This document shows, piece after piece, positions 19,477 to 28,431 of a stretch of DNA of 64,000 bases. How positions within the stretch are numbered: the first letter of the stretch is position 1; each line of letters opens with the position of its first letter. The stretch covers positions 1-64,000 of the forward strand of contig NZ_JACXXJ020000001.1 of assembly GCF_014926405.1 (NCBI RefSeq), written 5' to 3'. The translations under genes and the position numbers were made by a program. The DNA is from Agrobacterium vitis. GTDB lineage: Bacteria > Pseudomonadota > Alphaproteobacteria > Rhizobiales > Rhizobiaceae. Under the pieces are notes generated by a model. It was not told where the DNA came from. It saw only the letters and a program-made list of their open reading frames with translations, and ran no database searches.

Positions 19477-19955
19477 TGCGAAGCAGCTTGCCCTCCCGCC
19501 CACGCCCTTTGCGCGCCCTCCGCAGCCTAGCGGCAACCTGCGGCCTCGCGCTCCTCTTTTCCGGATGCCAGTCGCTCGGTACGGATGGATTGACCTCCAG
19601 CAACGCGCCTGCCGAGATCTCGGGGCCGGCAGCAAGCGCCATCGCCGGCGACATGGTGAGCAGGCTCGCCGAGCAGATCGGCCCCGGAACCGCGACCGTC
19701 TCACTGAAGCAGGACAGTTCGCCCTTCGGGCAAGCGCTGGAAGCGGCTCTAAAAGGCTGGGGCTATGCCGTTGTGACCGACCAGAAGACGGATGGTGCCG
19801 CGCGCACCGTGCCGCTTGCCTATGTCGTCATTCCCTTCGAGGGCCAGGTGCTCGCGCGGCTGTCGACCAATAGTGTCGAGCTCGGCCGCGCCTTTACCGT
19901 CACGACGACGGGGGCGCAGCCGGCGAGCGCGCTCTCGGTCATGAAGCGCGGTTAG
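19476..19955 (+). CDS. trbH: TrbH conjugal-transfer lipoprotein (VirB7-like role)
   Basis: A 159-residue lipoprotein with an N-terminal basic region, hydrophobic core and lipobox LLFSGC (cysteine near residue 31), indicating lipid attachment and outer-membrane location. Family position and content match TrbH of Ti plasmids, which supports the outer-membrane complex with TrbG and TrbI. ATG 19476 is preferred over GTG 19473 because GGGAGG at 19464-19469 is correctly spaced. Confidence 0.93.
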   Translation: MRSSLPSRPRPLRALRSLAATCGLALLFSGCQSLGTDGLTSSNAPAEISGPAASAIAGDMVSRLAEQIGPGTATVSLKQDSSPFGQALEAALKGWGYAVVTDQKTDGAARTVPLAYVVIPFEGQVLARLSTNSVELGRAFTVTTTGAQPASALSVMKRG

Positions 19956-19967
19956 GGGAGGGCGGTC

Positions 19968-21278
19968 ATGGTTCAATCGCTCAAGCTCGGCGGCGCCAAG
20001 AACGAGGAGACGGGCTCCGGTATGCGCCGGATCAACCGTCTGCCGATCATCGTCGTGGTCGTGCTGGTCGTCGCCTTCCTCGCCGTCATCTTCTTCGGCC
20101 TGACGTCGCGCGGGCTTTATTTCCGCGACACCGGACCGGACACAAGCTCCGGCAATCCGGCGTCAACCTTCGCCGATCAGATCAAGCGCGGCGTTTCGGA
20201 CGGCATCATCGGCGAGCCGCAGCAGGTGACGACGCTGCAGCCGACGCCGGTCGAGACGCAGGAAGAGAAGCGCTCGGTCAATCCGTTCACCCCGCAGCCC
20301 GATCAAAGGCAAGAGGCACGGCCGGAACAGCAACTGGAATCTGAACAGGCCTGGCGCGCCCGTTTGCAGCGCGAGCAGGAAGAGCAATATCTTCGTGAGC
20401 GGCAGCGCCAGAGAATGGCCCGGCTGCAGGCCAATGACGCCGCCTATGACTCACCGATCGCTGTCGACCGCGGCAAGTTCGACAGGCAGGGATCAGATAC
20501 AAACGACACCGCCGCGACGAAGACGAACGGCGTTTCCACTGCGACGACACCGGGCGCATCCGACCTGTACTCGGCCGCTCTTCGTGCGGGACTCGGCGGT
20601 CAAAATGTTGATCCGAACGGCCAGAAATCCAAGGAGGATTTCTTCAATGCCGACCTCAAGGAGCTCGGCTATCTTCCGAACCGTGTCGTGCCCCAGCAGT
20701 CGCTTTACGAACTCAAGCGCGGCTCGGTCGTTCCCGCGACCTTGATCACCGGGATTAATTCCGACCTTCCCGGTCGCATCACCGCCCAGGTGAGCCAGAA
20801 CGTCTATGATTCAGCGACGGGACATCGGCTTCTGATCCCGCAGGGAACGAAACTGTTCGGTCGGTACGACAGCAAGGTCTCGTTTGGCCAGAGCCGTGTT
20901 CTGGTCGTCTGGACCGACATCATCTTCCCGAACGGCTCAACGCTCCAGATCGGCGGCATGGCTGGCACAGACGCGCAAGGTTACAGCGGCTTTCGCGACA
21001 AGGTCGATAGGAAGTGGCTCCAGACATTTGGATCGGCGATCCTCATTGCGGTGATCGGCACGGGGATCGACATGGCCGTTCCGCAGAGTTCGACGCTGGC
21101 GACACAGGACACCGCCTCGGATGCCGCCCGGCGGAATTTTGCCGAGACCTTCGGTCGTGTCGCAGACCGGGCCATCCAGAGAAATATGGACGTGCAGCCG
21201 ACTCTCGAGATCCGGCCGGGTTACAAGTTCAATGTCCTTGTCGACCAGGACATCGTTTTTCCTGGGACATATCGATGA
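19968..21278 (+). CDS. trbI: TrbI mating-pair formation protein (VirB10-like)
   Basis: A 436-residue VirB10/TrbI protein: short cytoplasmic N-terminus, one membrane helix at about residues 26-46, a glutamine/arginine-rich coiled linker (residues about 95-150), and the C-terminal VirB10 beta-barrel domain (SVVPATLITGINSDLPGRITAQ region, ending KFNVLVDQDIVFPGTY). It bridges inner and outer membranes. It closes the trb operon. In Ti plasmids traR/traM can follow here; in this window a LysR gene converges instead. Confidence 0.95.
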   Translation: MVQSLKLGGAKNEETGSGMRRINRLPIIVVVVLVVAFLAVIFFGLTSRGLYFRDTGPDTSSGNPASTFADQIKRGVSDGIIGEPQQVTTLQPTPVETQEEKRSVNPFTPQPDQRQEARPEQQLESEQAWRARLQREQEEQYLRERQRQRMARLQANDAAYDSPIAVDRGKFDRQGSDTNDTAATKTNGVSTATTPGASDLYSAALRAGLGGQNVDPNGQKSKEDFFNADLKELGYLPNRVVPQQSLYELKRGSVVPATLITGINSDLPGRITAQVSQNVYDSATGHRLLIPQGTKLFGRYDSKVSFGQSRVLVVWTDIIFPNGSTLQIGGMAGTDAQGYSGFRDKVDRKWLQTFGSAILIAVIGTGIDMAVPQSSTLATQDTASDAARRNFAETFGRVADRAIQRNMDVQPTLEIRPGYKFNVLVDQDIVFPGTYR

Positions 21279-21331
21279 GCGCTTGGCCGGACAAACGGTC
21301 GCCCATCTTTTTGTTTCTTGGTGTATCGCGC

Positions 21332-23197
21332 TCAGAACGTGCCGGCAAACGCGTCCTTTATATGCCCAACTAGCCGACGTTCGATTTCACTGAGTGGATT
21401 GTCGGTGGAAAAAATCGCCCATAGACGCCGTCTGGGCACGATATGGTCGAGGGGGAAGGCCTCTACCAAGTCATCCTCAAGCTCCTTGCGCACGACAGAA
21501 GCGGGCAATATCGTCCCGAATGGCGAGCGCCGTATGACCGAAACAATCAACGGGATTGAGCCAAGTCGCATGACTGGTTCGAGTTGCACCGTCGCCTTGG
21601 CAAGCGCCGTAATCAGAGTTTGATGCATCGTCACGTGTGCCGGTGCCAGAATGAGCGGAATTCCCCGTAGCTCGTCGGCAGACACGCGTTTGGATTGTGG
21701 ACAAAACCCAACGTTCTTATTTACGATTAACGAAATGTCTTCGCTCGCGCCTACGGGTAAACTCCCGACTTGAAGGTCAACTCTCCCCACGACAGCTATA
21801 TTAAGTTGACCGCTGCGTACTCCTCCATGGAGAGTGTCACGGGGACCTTCAACGACTTCAATCCGGCAATCTGGAAATTCACGGTGAAACGCGCTCAACG
21901 CTTCGGCCATGCATTCGGACGTGCGCGAATCGCTGCTCCAGCTCGGGGGTAGACCGATGCGAATAGACTGCCGGAACTCCGCAGCCACCTTGCCGCTCTT
22001 TGCGAGAGCATCATTGAAGCATTGTTCGATCCCAAGGCAGATAGGATGTAGCCTCATGGCGGATTCCGTTGGAGTGGAACCCCCGCGGCCCTTAACAATC
22101 AATGAGGTTTCCAGGGCAGTTTCAAGCAGAGCGATCTGCGTCGGGACCATAGGAGCAGTCAGGCCAACAGCGCGCGCAGCGGCGGCCATGCTGCCCGTTT
22201 TCACGACAAGGTTGAACGTTGCTATCTGCTTTAGCGTCGCCGCAGGGCTGAAGGGCTGGAAGCGGCCGCCGGACGAGCCGTCTGTTGAAAGAGACCGCCG
22301 CAACTCTGCCAGGAATGTTTGCATAACGGGGTCCAATCCCGACTCGCGCGCATGAATGACGCAAGGTGGACCATCAGGCACCGCGTACATTCGTGGTGCA
22401 ATATCTGCAATACGGGCCGGCATAAGCGGCCGCGGCAACAGAAGGTCATGACTGGAAAAGAGAAGTGCCATGCCGAAGTAGTCTTGAAGGCCAACTGCCG
22501 CTGTAGCGACTTTGTGCGACAGCCGGGGCCAATTAGGGTGTCGTGCTATGTCATCGCTCAATGTTCCCGGGAGTTCGGGAACTATCATGTCTCTGAGCGC
22601 ATCCTTATTCATCTGCGGATCGAACGCACCTTCACCTACCGCCATCCACGTACCGATGGGCATCACGGAAGGTTCGTCTGGTCTGTTATTTCCTTTGGTG
22701 CACCGGACGGACAACTCCAATATTGACGAGGAGTTTGCAATCATAGGCTGCTGGTCGGCGCGTGACTCAAAAGGCGAATGACGCGACGAAATAAGATCGA
22801 GAAAGCAATCCTGCTGGATGGAATGCACGCGTCGGATCGCGTCCTGGACAGCAAGCGCCATATACGTTCCTGTATATGCTTCGTCCAATTGGATGATAAC
22901 GCTTCGAATAGTTTCTTCGGCGCCCGAGCGAACGCGCAGGCGCAGGCGCAGAAATTCCTCCGCCAGCAGAAGGCGGACACTCCGATTATACAGCCAAACG
23001 GCTGATGGCAGCGGCCACATGTTCCGACCGTGGCGAGCGAAGAGTTTCAACCCAAGCCGCGTTTCCAACCCATGCAGTCGTGCGCTGAAGGCAGAGGTTG
23101 TGAGTCCAATCGCATCCGCCGCTCGCGACATGCTGATACTATCGCAGGCGGTGATAAAAGCTGCCAGATGTGAGAGGTCTATTTTCGGCGTGGTCAT
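21332..23197 (-). CDS. Double LysR-type regulator (two HTH-effector units in one protein)
   Basis: A 621-residue protein, twice the normal LysR length. Unit 1 has a LysR winged HTH at about residues 7-65 (LSHLAAFITACDSISMSRAA) and a diverged effector-like region. Unit 2 has a second LysR HTH at about residues 320-384 (LKQIATFNLVVKTGSMAAAA, then LTAPMVPTQIALLE) and a clearer periplasmic-binding-type effector domain to the C-terminus. The ATG at 23197 is chosen over a GTG at 23215 because a GGAG lies 10 bases upstream. Its leftward neighbour on the far side is trbI (convergent); upstream is the MmgE/PrpD gene on the same strand, so it may regulate that catabolic run. Confidence 0.8.
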   Translation of the reverse strand: MTTPKIDLSHLAAFITACDSISMSRAADAIGLTTSAFSARLHGLETRLGLKLFARHGRNMWPLPSAVWLYNRSVRLLLAEEFLRLRLRVRSGAEETIRSVIIQLDEAYTGTYMALAVQDAIRRVHSIQQDCFLDLISSRHSPFESRADQQPMIANSSSILELSVRCTKGNNRPDEPSVMPIGTWMAVGEGAFDPQMNKDALRDMIVPELPGTLSDDIARHPNWPRLSHKVATAAVGLQDYFGMALLFSSHDLLLPRPLMPARIADIAPRMYAVPDGPPCVIHARESGLDPVMQTFLAELRRSLSTDGSSGGRFQPFSPAATLKQIATFNLVVKTGSMAAAARAVGLTAPMVPTQIALLETALETSLIVKGRGGSTPTESAMRLHPICLGIEQCFNDALAKSGKVAAEFRQSIRIGLPPSWSSDSRTSECMAEALSAFHREFPDCRIEVVEGPRDTLHGGVRSGQLNIAVVGRVDLQVGSLPVGASEDISLIVNKNVGFCPQSKRVSADELRGIPLILAPAHVTMHQTLITALAKATVQLEPVMRLGSIPLIVSVIRRSPFGTILPASVVRKELEDDLVEAFPLDHIVPRRRLWAIFSTDNPLSEIERRLVGHIKDAFAGTF

Positions 23198-23367
23198 CCT
23201 AGCCCAACTCCTCACATTCTAGACGCATTGACTATTAAAGCGCGTCCCCTCGCTAACTCTCTGCCTGATGATGTGCGTGTGCTAGAGCGTCGCTACTGAA
23301 GGCGCGGATTCACTTACCCAGGACACTATTGTTCTGGCCAGTATTCCCGGCAAGGGATGCTGGAAAA

Positions 23368-24750
23368 TCATGTGCGCAAGAGATTGAGAAATTCGGACTG
23401 TTTATCCATTTCTCGCAATCCTGCAAAAAGCGTTTCAGGATGGACCGGCCTAAGTCTCCCGGCTCGCGCCAGGCCGTCCCGCAGCTTTCCGATGATATCT
23501 TCCCAATCTGCCGGCGTTTCTGGAGATCCTCGGGGAACGTCCCGGTACGCCGTCAAACGTAATCCGCCCTTCAGGATGACCTCGATTTCCCCGGCGTCCT
23601 TCTCGTCTGGGCGAACGACCATGTGAACCTTAGGCATGAGCAATGCGATATCGTCATGCCCCAGAGCGGCCGTTTCGAAATCGTCCAGTGTCACTTTGCC
23701 GCGCGCCAACGCCACGGCGACTGTGTAGTTCATGCTGAATTTGCCCTCGATGCCGGTAGTCGGATTGGGGAAGCGCAAGTAATGCGTGCATTCTTCGCGA
23801 ACCGCACACGTGACTTGCTCAATTCTTTCCGGGTCGATCGCATGACGGCGTTGAATTTCAATCGCCCCGTCGATGGCCAGATGGGTGCAACTGCAGCATG
23901 GGTAAAGCTTTACAGCGAGGCCAGGAGAAACCAGTTCCCAAACGTCACCAATTCCAGAGAGGTCGATGCGGTCCTTAGATCGGTCGGTTAGTGCGGCCAG
24001 AAACCCATTCTCGGCCTCCAGGATATCCGCGCCGGCGGAGAAACCTTGCTCGGCAAGCGCGGCGGCGAGATAGGCGGCCTGCGCCGCACGCCCACAATGG
24101 AGGCTTTTGGTCATGGTTCCCGTGTTACCCAGAAGCCCTCCAGCGAAAGAAGAGGCGATTGCCAGGGCACGCTCGGTTTGACCGGTATGAAGACCACGAA
24201 GATGGGCGGCGGCAGCCGCGGCGCCGAGAGTTCCGAGGGTCGACATAGTGTGCCAACCGCGACGCGTATGTGCCGTGCCGATGGCGCTGCCGAGCTTGCA
24301 AGCTACCTCGATCCCAACAGCATAGGCGCGAACCATTGCCATACCGCTCGCTTTTGTCGCAACGGCGGTCGGTATCAGCGCGCTGACGATGGGCGCGCTG
24401 GGATGACCATTCATCGAATACTCGCTGGTATCGTCAAAATCGTCCGCGTGCGCGCAGACACCGATAAGCATGGCCGCCAGAGCCGGATCGCTCCAGCGTC
24501 CCAAACCGGGGGCGATAAATGGCGCGTTGTCGTCGGAAGGTGCGCAGACCCGCTCCAAAAGCGCTACGGCTTCAGAAGCGGAACCGGCATAGATGCATGC
24601 CAGAGTATCCGCGATATGTAGCTTGGCTTTTTCCGAAACCTCCGTCGGCAATTCGCGTACGTTCGCGATGAATTCCGAAAGGCGGGTAGTTGCGGAGATA
24701 GCCATGACGATTGTTCCATTGCGTCGATCCGCAGGGTTTCGGACCGTCAT
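23368..24750 (-). CDS. MmgE/PrpD family protein
   Basis: A 460-residue member of the MmgE/PrpD superfamily, which includes 2-methylcitrate dehydratase and aconitate decarboxylase-like enzymes. Recognisable elements are HADDFDDTSEYSMNGHPSAP, the GWHTMSTLGTLGAAAAAAHL block and KLYPCCSCTHLAIDGAIE. The true substrate cannot be inferred. A GGAGAGG ribosome site precedes the ATG at 24750; an internal ATG at 24705 is an alternative. It follows the amino-acid ABC transporter genes on the same strand with 100 bases between, so it may belong to the same catabolic operon as HyuA/HyuB. Confidence 0.85.
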   Translation of the reverse strand: MTVRNPADRRNGTIVMAISATTRLSEFIANVRELPTEVSEKAKLHIADTLACIYAGSASEAVALLERVCAPSDDNAPFIAPGLGRWSDPALAAMLIGVCAHADDFDDTSEYSMNGHPSAPIVSALIPTAVATKASGMAMVRAYAVGIEVACKLGSAIGTAHTRRGWHTMSTLGTLGAAAAAAHLRGLHTGQTERALAIASSFAGGLLGNTGTMTKSLHCGRAAQAAYLAAALAEQGFSAGADILEAENGFLAALTDRSKDRIDLSGIGDVWELVSPGLAVKLYPCCSCTHLAIDGAIEIQRRHAIDPERIEQVTCAVREECTHYLRFPNPTTGIEGKFSMNYTVAVALARGKVTLDDFETAALGHDDIALLMPKVHMVVRPDEKDAGEIEVILKGGLRLTAYRDVPRGSPETPADWEDIIGKLRDGLARAGRLRPVHPETLFAGLREMDKQSEFLNLLRT

Positions 24751-24850
24751 TTAAGCCTCTCCGGGCCAGCGACCTTGTTTTTCCAACCCTGATCGCCCAG
24801 GAAGTCGGTTCGGAGCCAATGATGGCTCGATTACTCGACCTCTGTTGCGG

Positions 24851-25636
24851 TCAAGCAATACGTTCCAGGAAGGACGCTGTACGCGCGTTTTTCGGTGCCG
24901 AGAAAATCTGCTCAGGTGGTCCTTCCTCGATAATGGAGCCCTTGTCCATAACAACGACACGATCAGCCACTTCACGGGCAAATCCCATCTCATGTGTCAC
25001 GACAATCATGGTCATTCCTTTTCCCGCCAGTTCCTTCATAACAGCTAGAACCTCGCCAACCATTTCAGGGTCAAGCGCGCTGGTTGGTTCATCAAACAGC
25101 ACGACTTCTGGATTCATGGCGAGGACACGTGCAATCGCGACACGCTGCTGCTGTCCTCCTGATAATTGAGCGGGATACTGATCTCTTTTGTCTGTCAGAC
25201 CCACACGATCGAGGAGCGCCAACCCGCGCTCGGTCGCCTCCCGTTTTGTCTGCTTGAGCACATGGACCGGTGCTTCAATGATGTTTTGAAGGGCGGTCAG
25301 ATGTGGGAAAAGATTGAACCGCTGGAAGACCATACCGACGTTGCGTCGTATAGAGGCCTTCTCCCTTTCGCTGAGGTCAACCTTCTTGCCGCCAACAATC
25401 TTGTTGCTGACGAGGGTTCCATTCATAAATATCTCGCCGTTCTGGATTTCTTCGAGATGATTTATACACCGAATAAGCGTCGTCTTGCCTGATCCAGACG
25501 GACCGATCACGACAACAGTCTCTTTGGGTCGAACGGTCATCGAGATGTTTTCAAACACGCTCAAGGTGCCGAATGATTTGCTCACGTTGCGGAGTTCAAC
25601 GGCAGGTGCGACGCTGCCTTCGGAATGATCGGCCAT
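24851..25636 (-). CDS. Polar amino-acid ABC transporter ATPase (HisP/GlnQ-like)
   Basis: A 261-residue ATP-binding subunit. Walker [15 protein letters not shown]-loop [16 protein letters not shown], signature [17 protein letters not shown] and Walker [17 protein letters not shown] are intact. The pattern is that of polar amino-acid importers. It follows the second permease after one base and forms a four-gene transporter with the permeases at 25638 and 26494 and the binding protein at 27358. Confidence 0.93.
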   Translation of the reverse strand: MADHSEGSVAPAVELRNVSKSFGTLSVFENISMTVRPKETVVVIGPSGSGKTTLIRCINHLEEIQNGEIFMNGTLVSNKIVGGKKVDLSEREKASIRRNVGMVFQRFNLFPHLTALQNIIEAPVHVLKQTKREATERGLALLDRVGLTDKRDQYPAQLSGGQQQRVAIARVLAMNPEVVLFDEPTSALDPEMVGEVLAVMKELAGKGMTMIVVTHEMGFAREVADRVVVMDKGSIIEEGPPEQIFSAPKNARTASFLERIA

Positions 25637-25637
25637 A

Positions 25638-26405
25638 TCAGGTATCCATTTGTAAGAGGTTGGCAGCTTTTGCGTCTGGTCTTCGCGCGGCGGTTCGCGG
25701 GCTCCAGGAAAGCCGGTTCTCGATCCATTGCTGCAACCCAGTCCATACTCCGGTCAGGACGAGGTAGTAGACGGAAATCGCGGCATAGGCTTCAAATGTC
25801 TTGAAGTTTTGCGATCGCATGCTGTCAGCAACATGGACGAGTTCCGGTACGGCGATAACGCTCAGGAACGCGGTGGTCTTGAACATCATGTTGCACTGGT
25901 TTCCGAGCGATGGCAGGATTATGCGCAGCGCCTGGGGAAGAATGATACGACGCATCGCCATCGATGGCATCATGCCGAGTGCCTTCGCAGCCTCGCTTTG
26001 TCCATTGTCGACCGACCTGATACCAGCACGCGTGATTTCGCTCATGTAAGCTGCTTCATGGAGGCTAAAGGCTAAAATCCCGGCGACAATAGCGCCGCTG
26101 ATCGAGAAGACCGGTGTGCTGATCGTGGACGGAAAAATATCGACGCCGATGAGGTATGGCAGCCCGAAATAAATCAGAAACAGCTGGACAAGAATTGGCG
26201 TACCGCGGAAGAACCAGACGTAGAGCCAGTTGAACCCCCTGAGCACACCGAAGCGGCTCAATCCGAACAGGGCCAGAAACAAGCCGGCCACCACGCCAGC
26301 TATCATCGAGGTAAGTGTGACGGAGACTGCGATCCAAACAGCATACAAAAGCTGCGATGGCGGCGAGAAAACCAGCTCAAGGAAGTAGTTGAAATCGAAG
26401 TTCAT
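25638..26405 (-). CDS. Polar amino-acid ABC permease (HisM/GlnP-like)
   Basis: A 255-residue inner-membrane permease with several hydrophobic helices, the [15 protein letters not shown] motif and the EAA loop ([32 protein letters not shown]) typical of the HisMQ class. It is paralogous to the permease just upstream; such transporters usually use the two as a heterodimer. GGAG lies upstream of the ATG. Confidence 0.92.
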   Translation of the reverse strand: MNFDFNYFLELVFSPPSQLLYAVWIAVSVTLTSMIAGVVAGLFLALFGLSRFGVLRGFNWLYVWFFRGTPILVQLFLIYFGLPYLIGVDIFPSTISTPVFSISGAIVAGILAFSLHEAAYMSEITRAGIRSVDNGQSEAAKALGMMPSMAMRRIILPQALRIILPSLGNQCNMMFKTTAFLSVIAVPELVHVADSMRSQNFKTFEAYAAISVYYLVLTGVWTGLQQWIENRLSWSPRTAARRPDAKAANLLQMDT

Positions 26406-26493
26406 GGTTGAGCTCCCGGAGCAACTTGTCTGCGTTCACGAGAAATTTGTGGCTTAGCGCGAAGACGCTTGCAGAATGGGGGACGGAGCGGTG

Positions 26494-27234
26494 TCATATC
26501 GATGCGAACCCCTTTGAATAGCGTTTCTCCAATGCGGCTTGGACGAAGCTCCACGCGGTTGTCAGGGCCAGGTAATAGATCGATACACCGAGATAGACCT
26601 CGAAAGTCTTGAATGTCACAGAGTTGACTGCATCGGCGATGAACAACATCTCCGGAACTGCGATCAGGTATAAGAGTGATGTCGCCTTGAACATGCCGTT
26701 CATCTGGTTGCCCAGCGGTGGCAGCATGATGCGGATCGCCTGTGGCAGAATGATTCTCTGCATCAGCAGCCTCGGTGTCATTCCCACGGCCTTGCCAGCG
26801 TCCCACTGCCCGTGATCTACCGACGCGATCGCGCCGCGGGATATTTCGCTGAAAAATGCGGCCTCATGCAATGCAAACGCGGTCACTCCCGCGACTATTG
26901 TGCCGCTGAGTGAAATAAACCCGAACAGGTGAAAGTCTTGTGGAAAAAGGTCAATATTGGTGAGGTAAGGCAGCCCGAAATAGATGATAATGACCTGCAC
27001 TAGAAGTGGGGTGCCTCGAAACACGAAGATGTAAACACTGTTGAACCAGCGAAGCACACGCAATCGCGAAAGCCCGAAAAGCGAAAGCACCAGTCCCAGC
27101 ACGACGCCGATGACCATGGAGGCGAATGCCACCAGCACCGTCGTCAGCAGGCCTCGCAGAAGCGCCGGGCGAGGATTGAAGACAAAATCCAGGAAAAAGG
27201 TGATATCGAACTGCATTTCGATAATGGTCCCCAT
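26494..27234 (-). CDS. Polar amino-acid ABC permease (HisQ/GlnP-like)
   Basis: A 246-residue permease with the [11 protein letters not shown] motif and EAA-loop GKAVGMTPRLLMQRIILPQA, paired with the permease at 25638-26405. The start at ATG 27234 lacks a clear ribosome site; an in-frame ATG at 27216 is an alternative. Neighbours show it belongs to the same importer. Confidence 0.9.
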   Translation of the reverse strand: MGTIIEMQFDITFFLDFVFNPRPALLRGLLTTVLVAFASMVIGVVLGLVLSLFGLSRLRVLRWFNSVYIFVFRGTPLLVQVIIIYFGLPYLTNIDLFPQDFHLFGFISLSGTIVAGVTAFALHEAAFFSEISRGAIASVDHGQWDAGKAVGMTPRLLMQRIILPQAIRIMLPPLGNQMNGMFKATSLLYLIAVPEMLFIADAVNSVTFKTFEVYLGVSIYYLALTTAWSFVQAALEKRYSKGFASI

Positions 27235-27357
27235 TTATTTTGTTTGAGTCCGCCGCGCCGAGAGATGGTCCTCTTATGACGGAAGCCTGCCGCCGCGGCG
27301 GCAAGCTAAAGCCTTACAGCTGCCCGAACGCATGGAGCTTACAGCGTCATCGCCCGA

Positions 27358-28260
27358 TCACGGGCACTGCTTGTCATCGCGGCACAGCTCGACGTGGCCA
27401 TCCATACCCCAGGTCTTGGCCGCTTGCTCGACATAGCCGCCCTCAAAAAGAGCGACGTAGGCCTTACGCACTGCTTCGTGCAATGCAGGATCGTCCTTTC
27501 TGAGGACGATTCCGATCGTTAGGGGATCGATCGGAAGGCCGCCGATCTCATACTTGTCGTCCGTAAGCTTCATGAAGTAGGACAACGTCATAGCGTCGCT
27601 GACAAATGCGTCGACGCGCTTCAGATCGAGCTGGCGGAACGTGGTTGTATTCTGGGGGTAGGATTGAATTTCGATAGCTGGCTTGCCTTCAGCTTCGACT
27701 TTCGCGCTCGCCTCTTTCAGCAACCGTTCATTCGTGCTCGAGACAAGTACCGCGACGCGATGGCCTGCAAGATCCTCATATGTCTTGATATTAAGAGGGT
27801 TTCCCTTCGGGACGAGAAGCCCCATGCGTTCGCGGATGTATTCGACGAAGTTGTACTTAGCAATACGGGCCGGGCTTTTCGAATTGTTGGACATAACCGC
27901 ATCGCATTTGCCGGTGTCGAGGGCAGCGAATATACTTGCGAACGGGTAGTGAACCACTTCACTTTTGATGCCCATGACTGGGCCGATTGCCGACATGACG
28001 TCAACGTTGAATCCCTTGGGGGTTACCCCGTCTTCAGCCAGGAAACCACCGGGCGGATTGCCCAGTTCCGTGCACATCACGATCTTGCCGGCCTTAGCCA
28101 GCTTCTCGGTCGGCTCGACGCTCTTCGCGGGCGTGGTCGGAAGCTTGACCTCGTAGGCGGTACCTTCTTTTGCCTCCTGGGCGCTGGCGATCGAAGTCGT
28201 CAAGGCCACTCCGGCGGCGAGCCAAAGGCTCATGATCATTGCGGACGAACGAGTATTCAT
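27358..28260 (-). CDS. Amino-acid-type ABC substrate-binding protein
   Basis: A 300-residue periplasmic binding protein with signal peptide (cleavage near ASAQEA, residue about 28) and the PBP3-type fold sequence KIVMCTELGNPPGGFLAEDGVTPKGFNVDVMSAI. The ATG at 28260 is preferred because AAAGGGG lies 8 bases upstream; an ATG seven codons upstream lacks one. Two C-terminal cysteines (CRDDKQC) could form a disulfide. Its ligand is probably an amino acid or amino-acid derivative fed to the neighbouring HyuA/HyuB or Hut enzymes; this is inference from position. Confidence 0.9.
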   Translation of the reverse strand: MNTRSSAMIMSLWLAAGVALTTSIASAQEAKEGTAYEVKLPTTPAKSVEPTEKLAKAGKIVMCTELGNPPGGFLAEDGVTPKGFNVDVMSAIGPVMGIKSEVVHYPFASIFAALDTGKCDAVMSNNSKSPARIAKYNFVEYIRERMGLLVPKGNPLNIKTYEDLAGHRVAVLVSSTNERLLKEASAKVEAEGKPAIEIQSYPQNTTTFRQLDLKRVDAFVSDAMTLSYFMKLTDDKYEIGGLPIDPLTIGIVLRKDDPALHEAVRKAYVALFEGGYVEQAAKTWGMDGHVELCRDDKQCP

Positions 28261-28431
28261 TGTATTCCCCTTTCTTTTCATTGCGTCAAAGCCGAACTGT
28301 TTAAAACTCCCAGTTTCGACAACAGTCAGGCTTGGTGTTGTTCACATAGAGCGAAGTGTATCAACGGATTACGGCATTGGACTCTCCATTATAGTTGAAG
28401 CGGCCGGCCTGCCGACCGCTCCCGCATCCCA

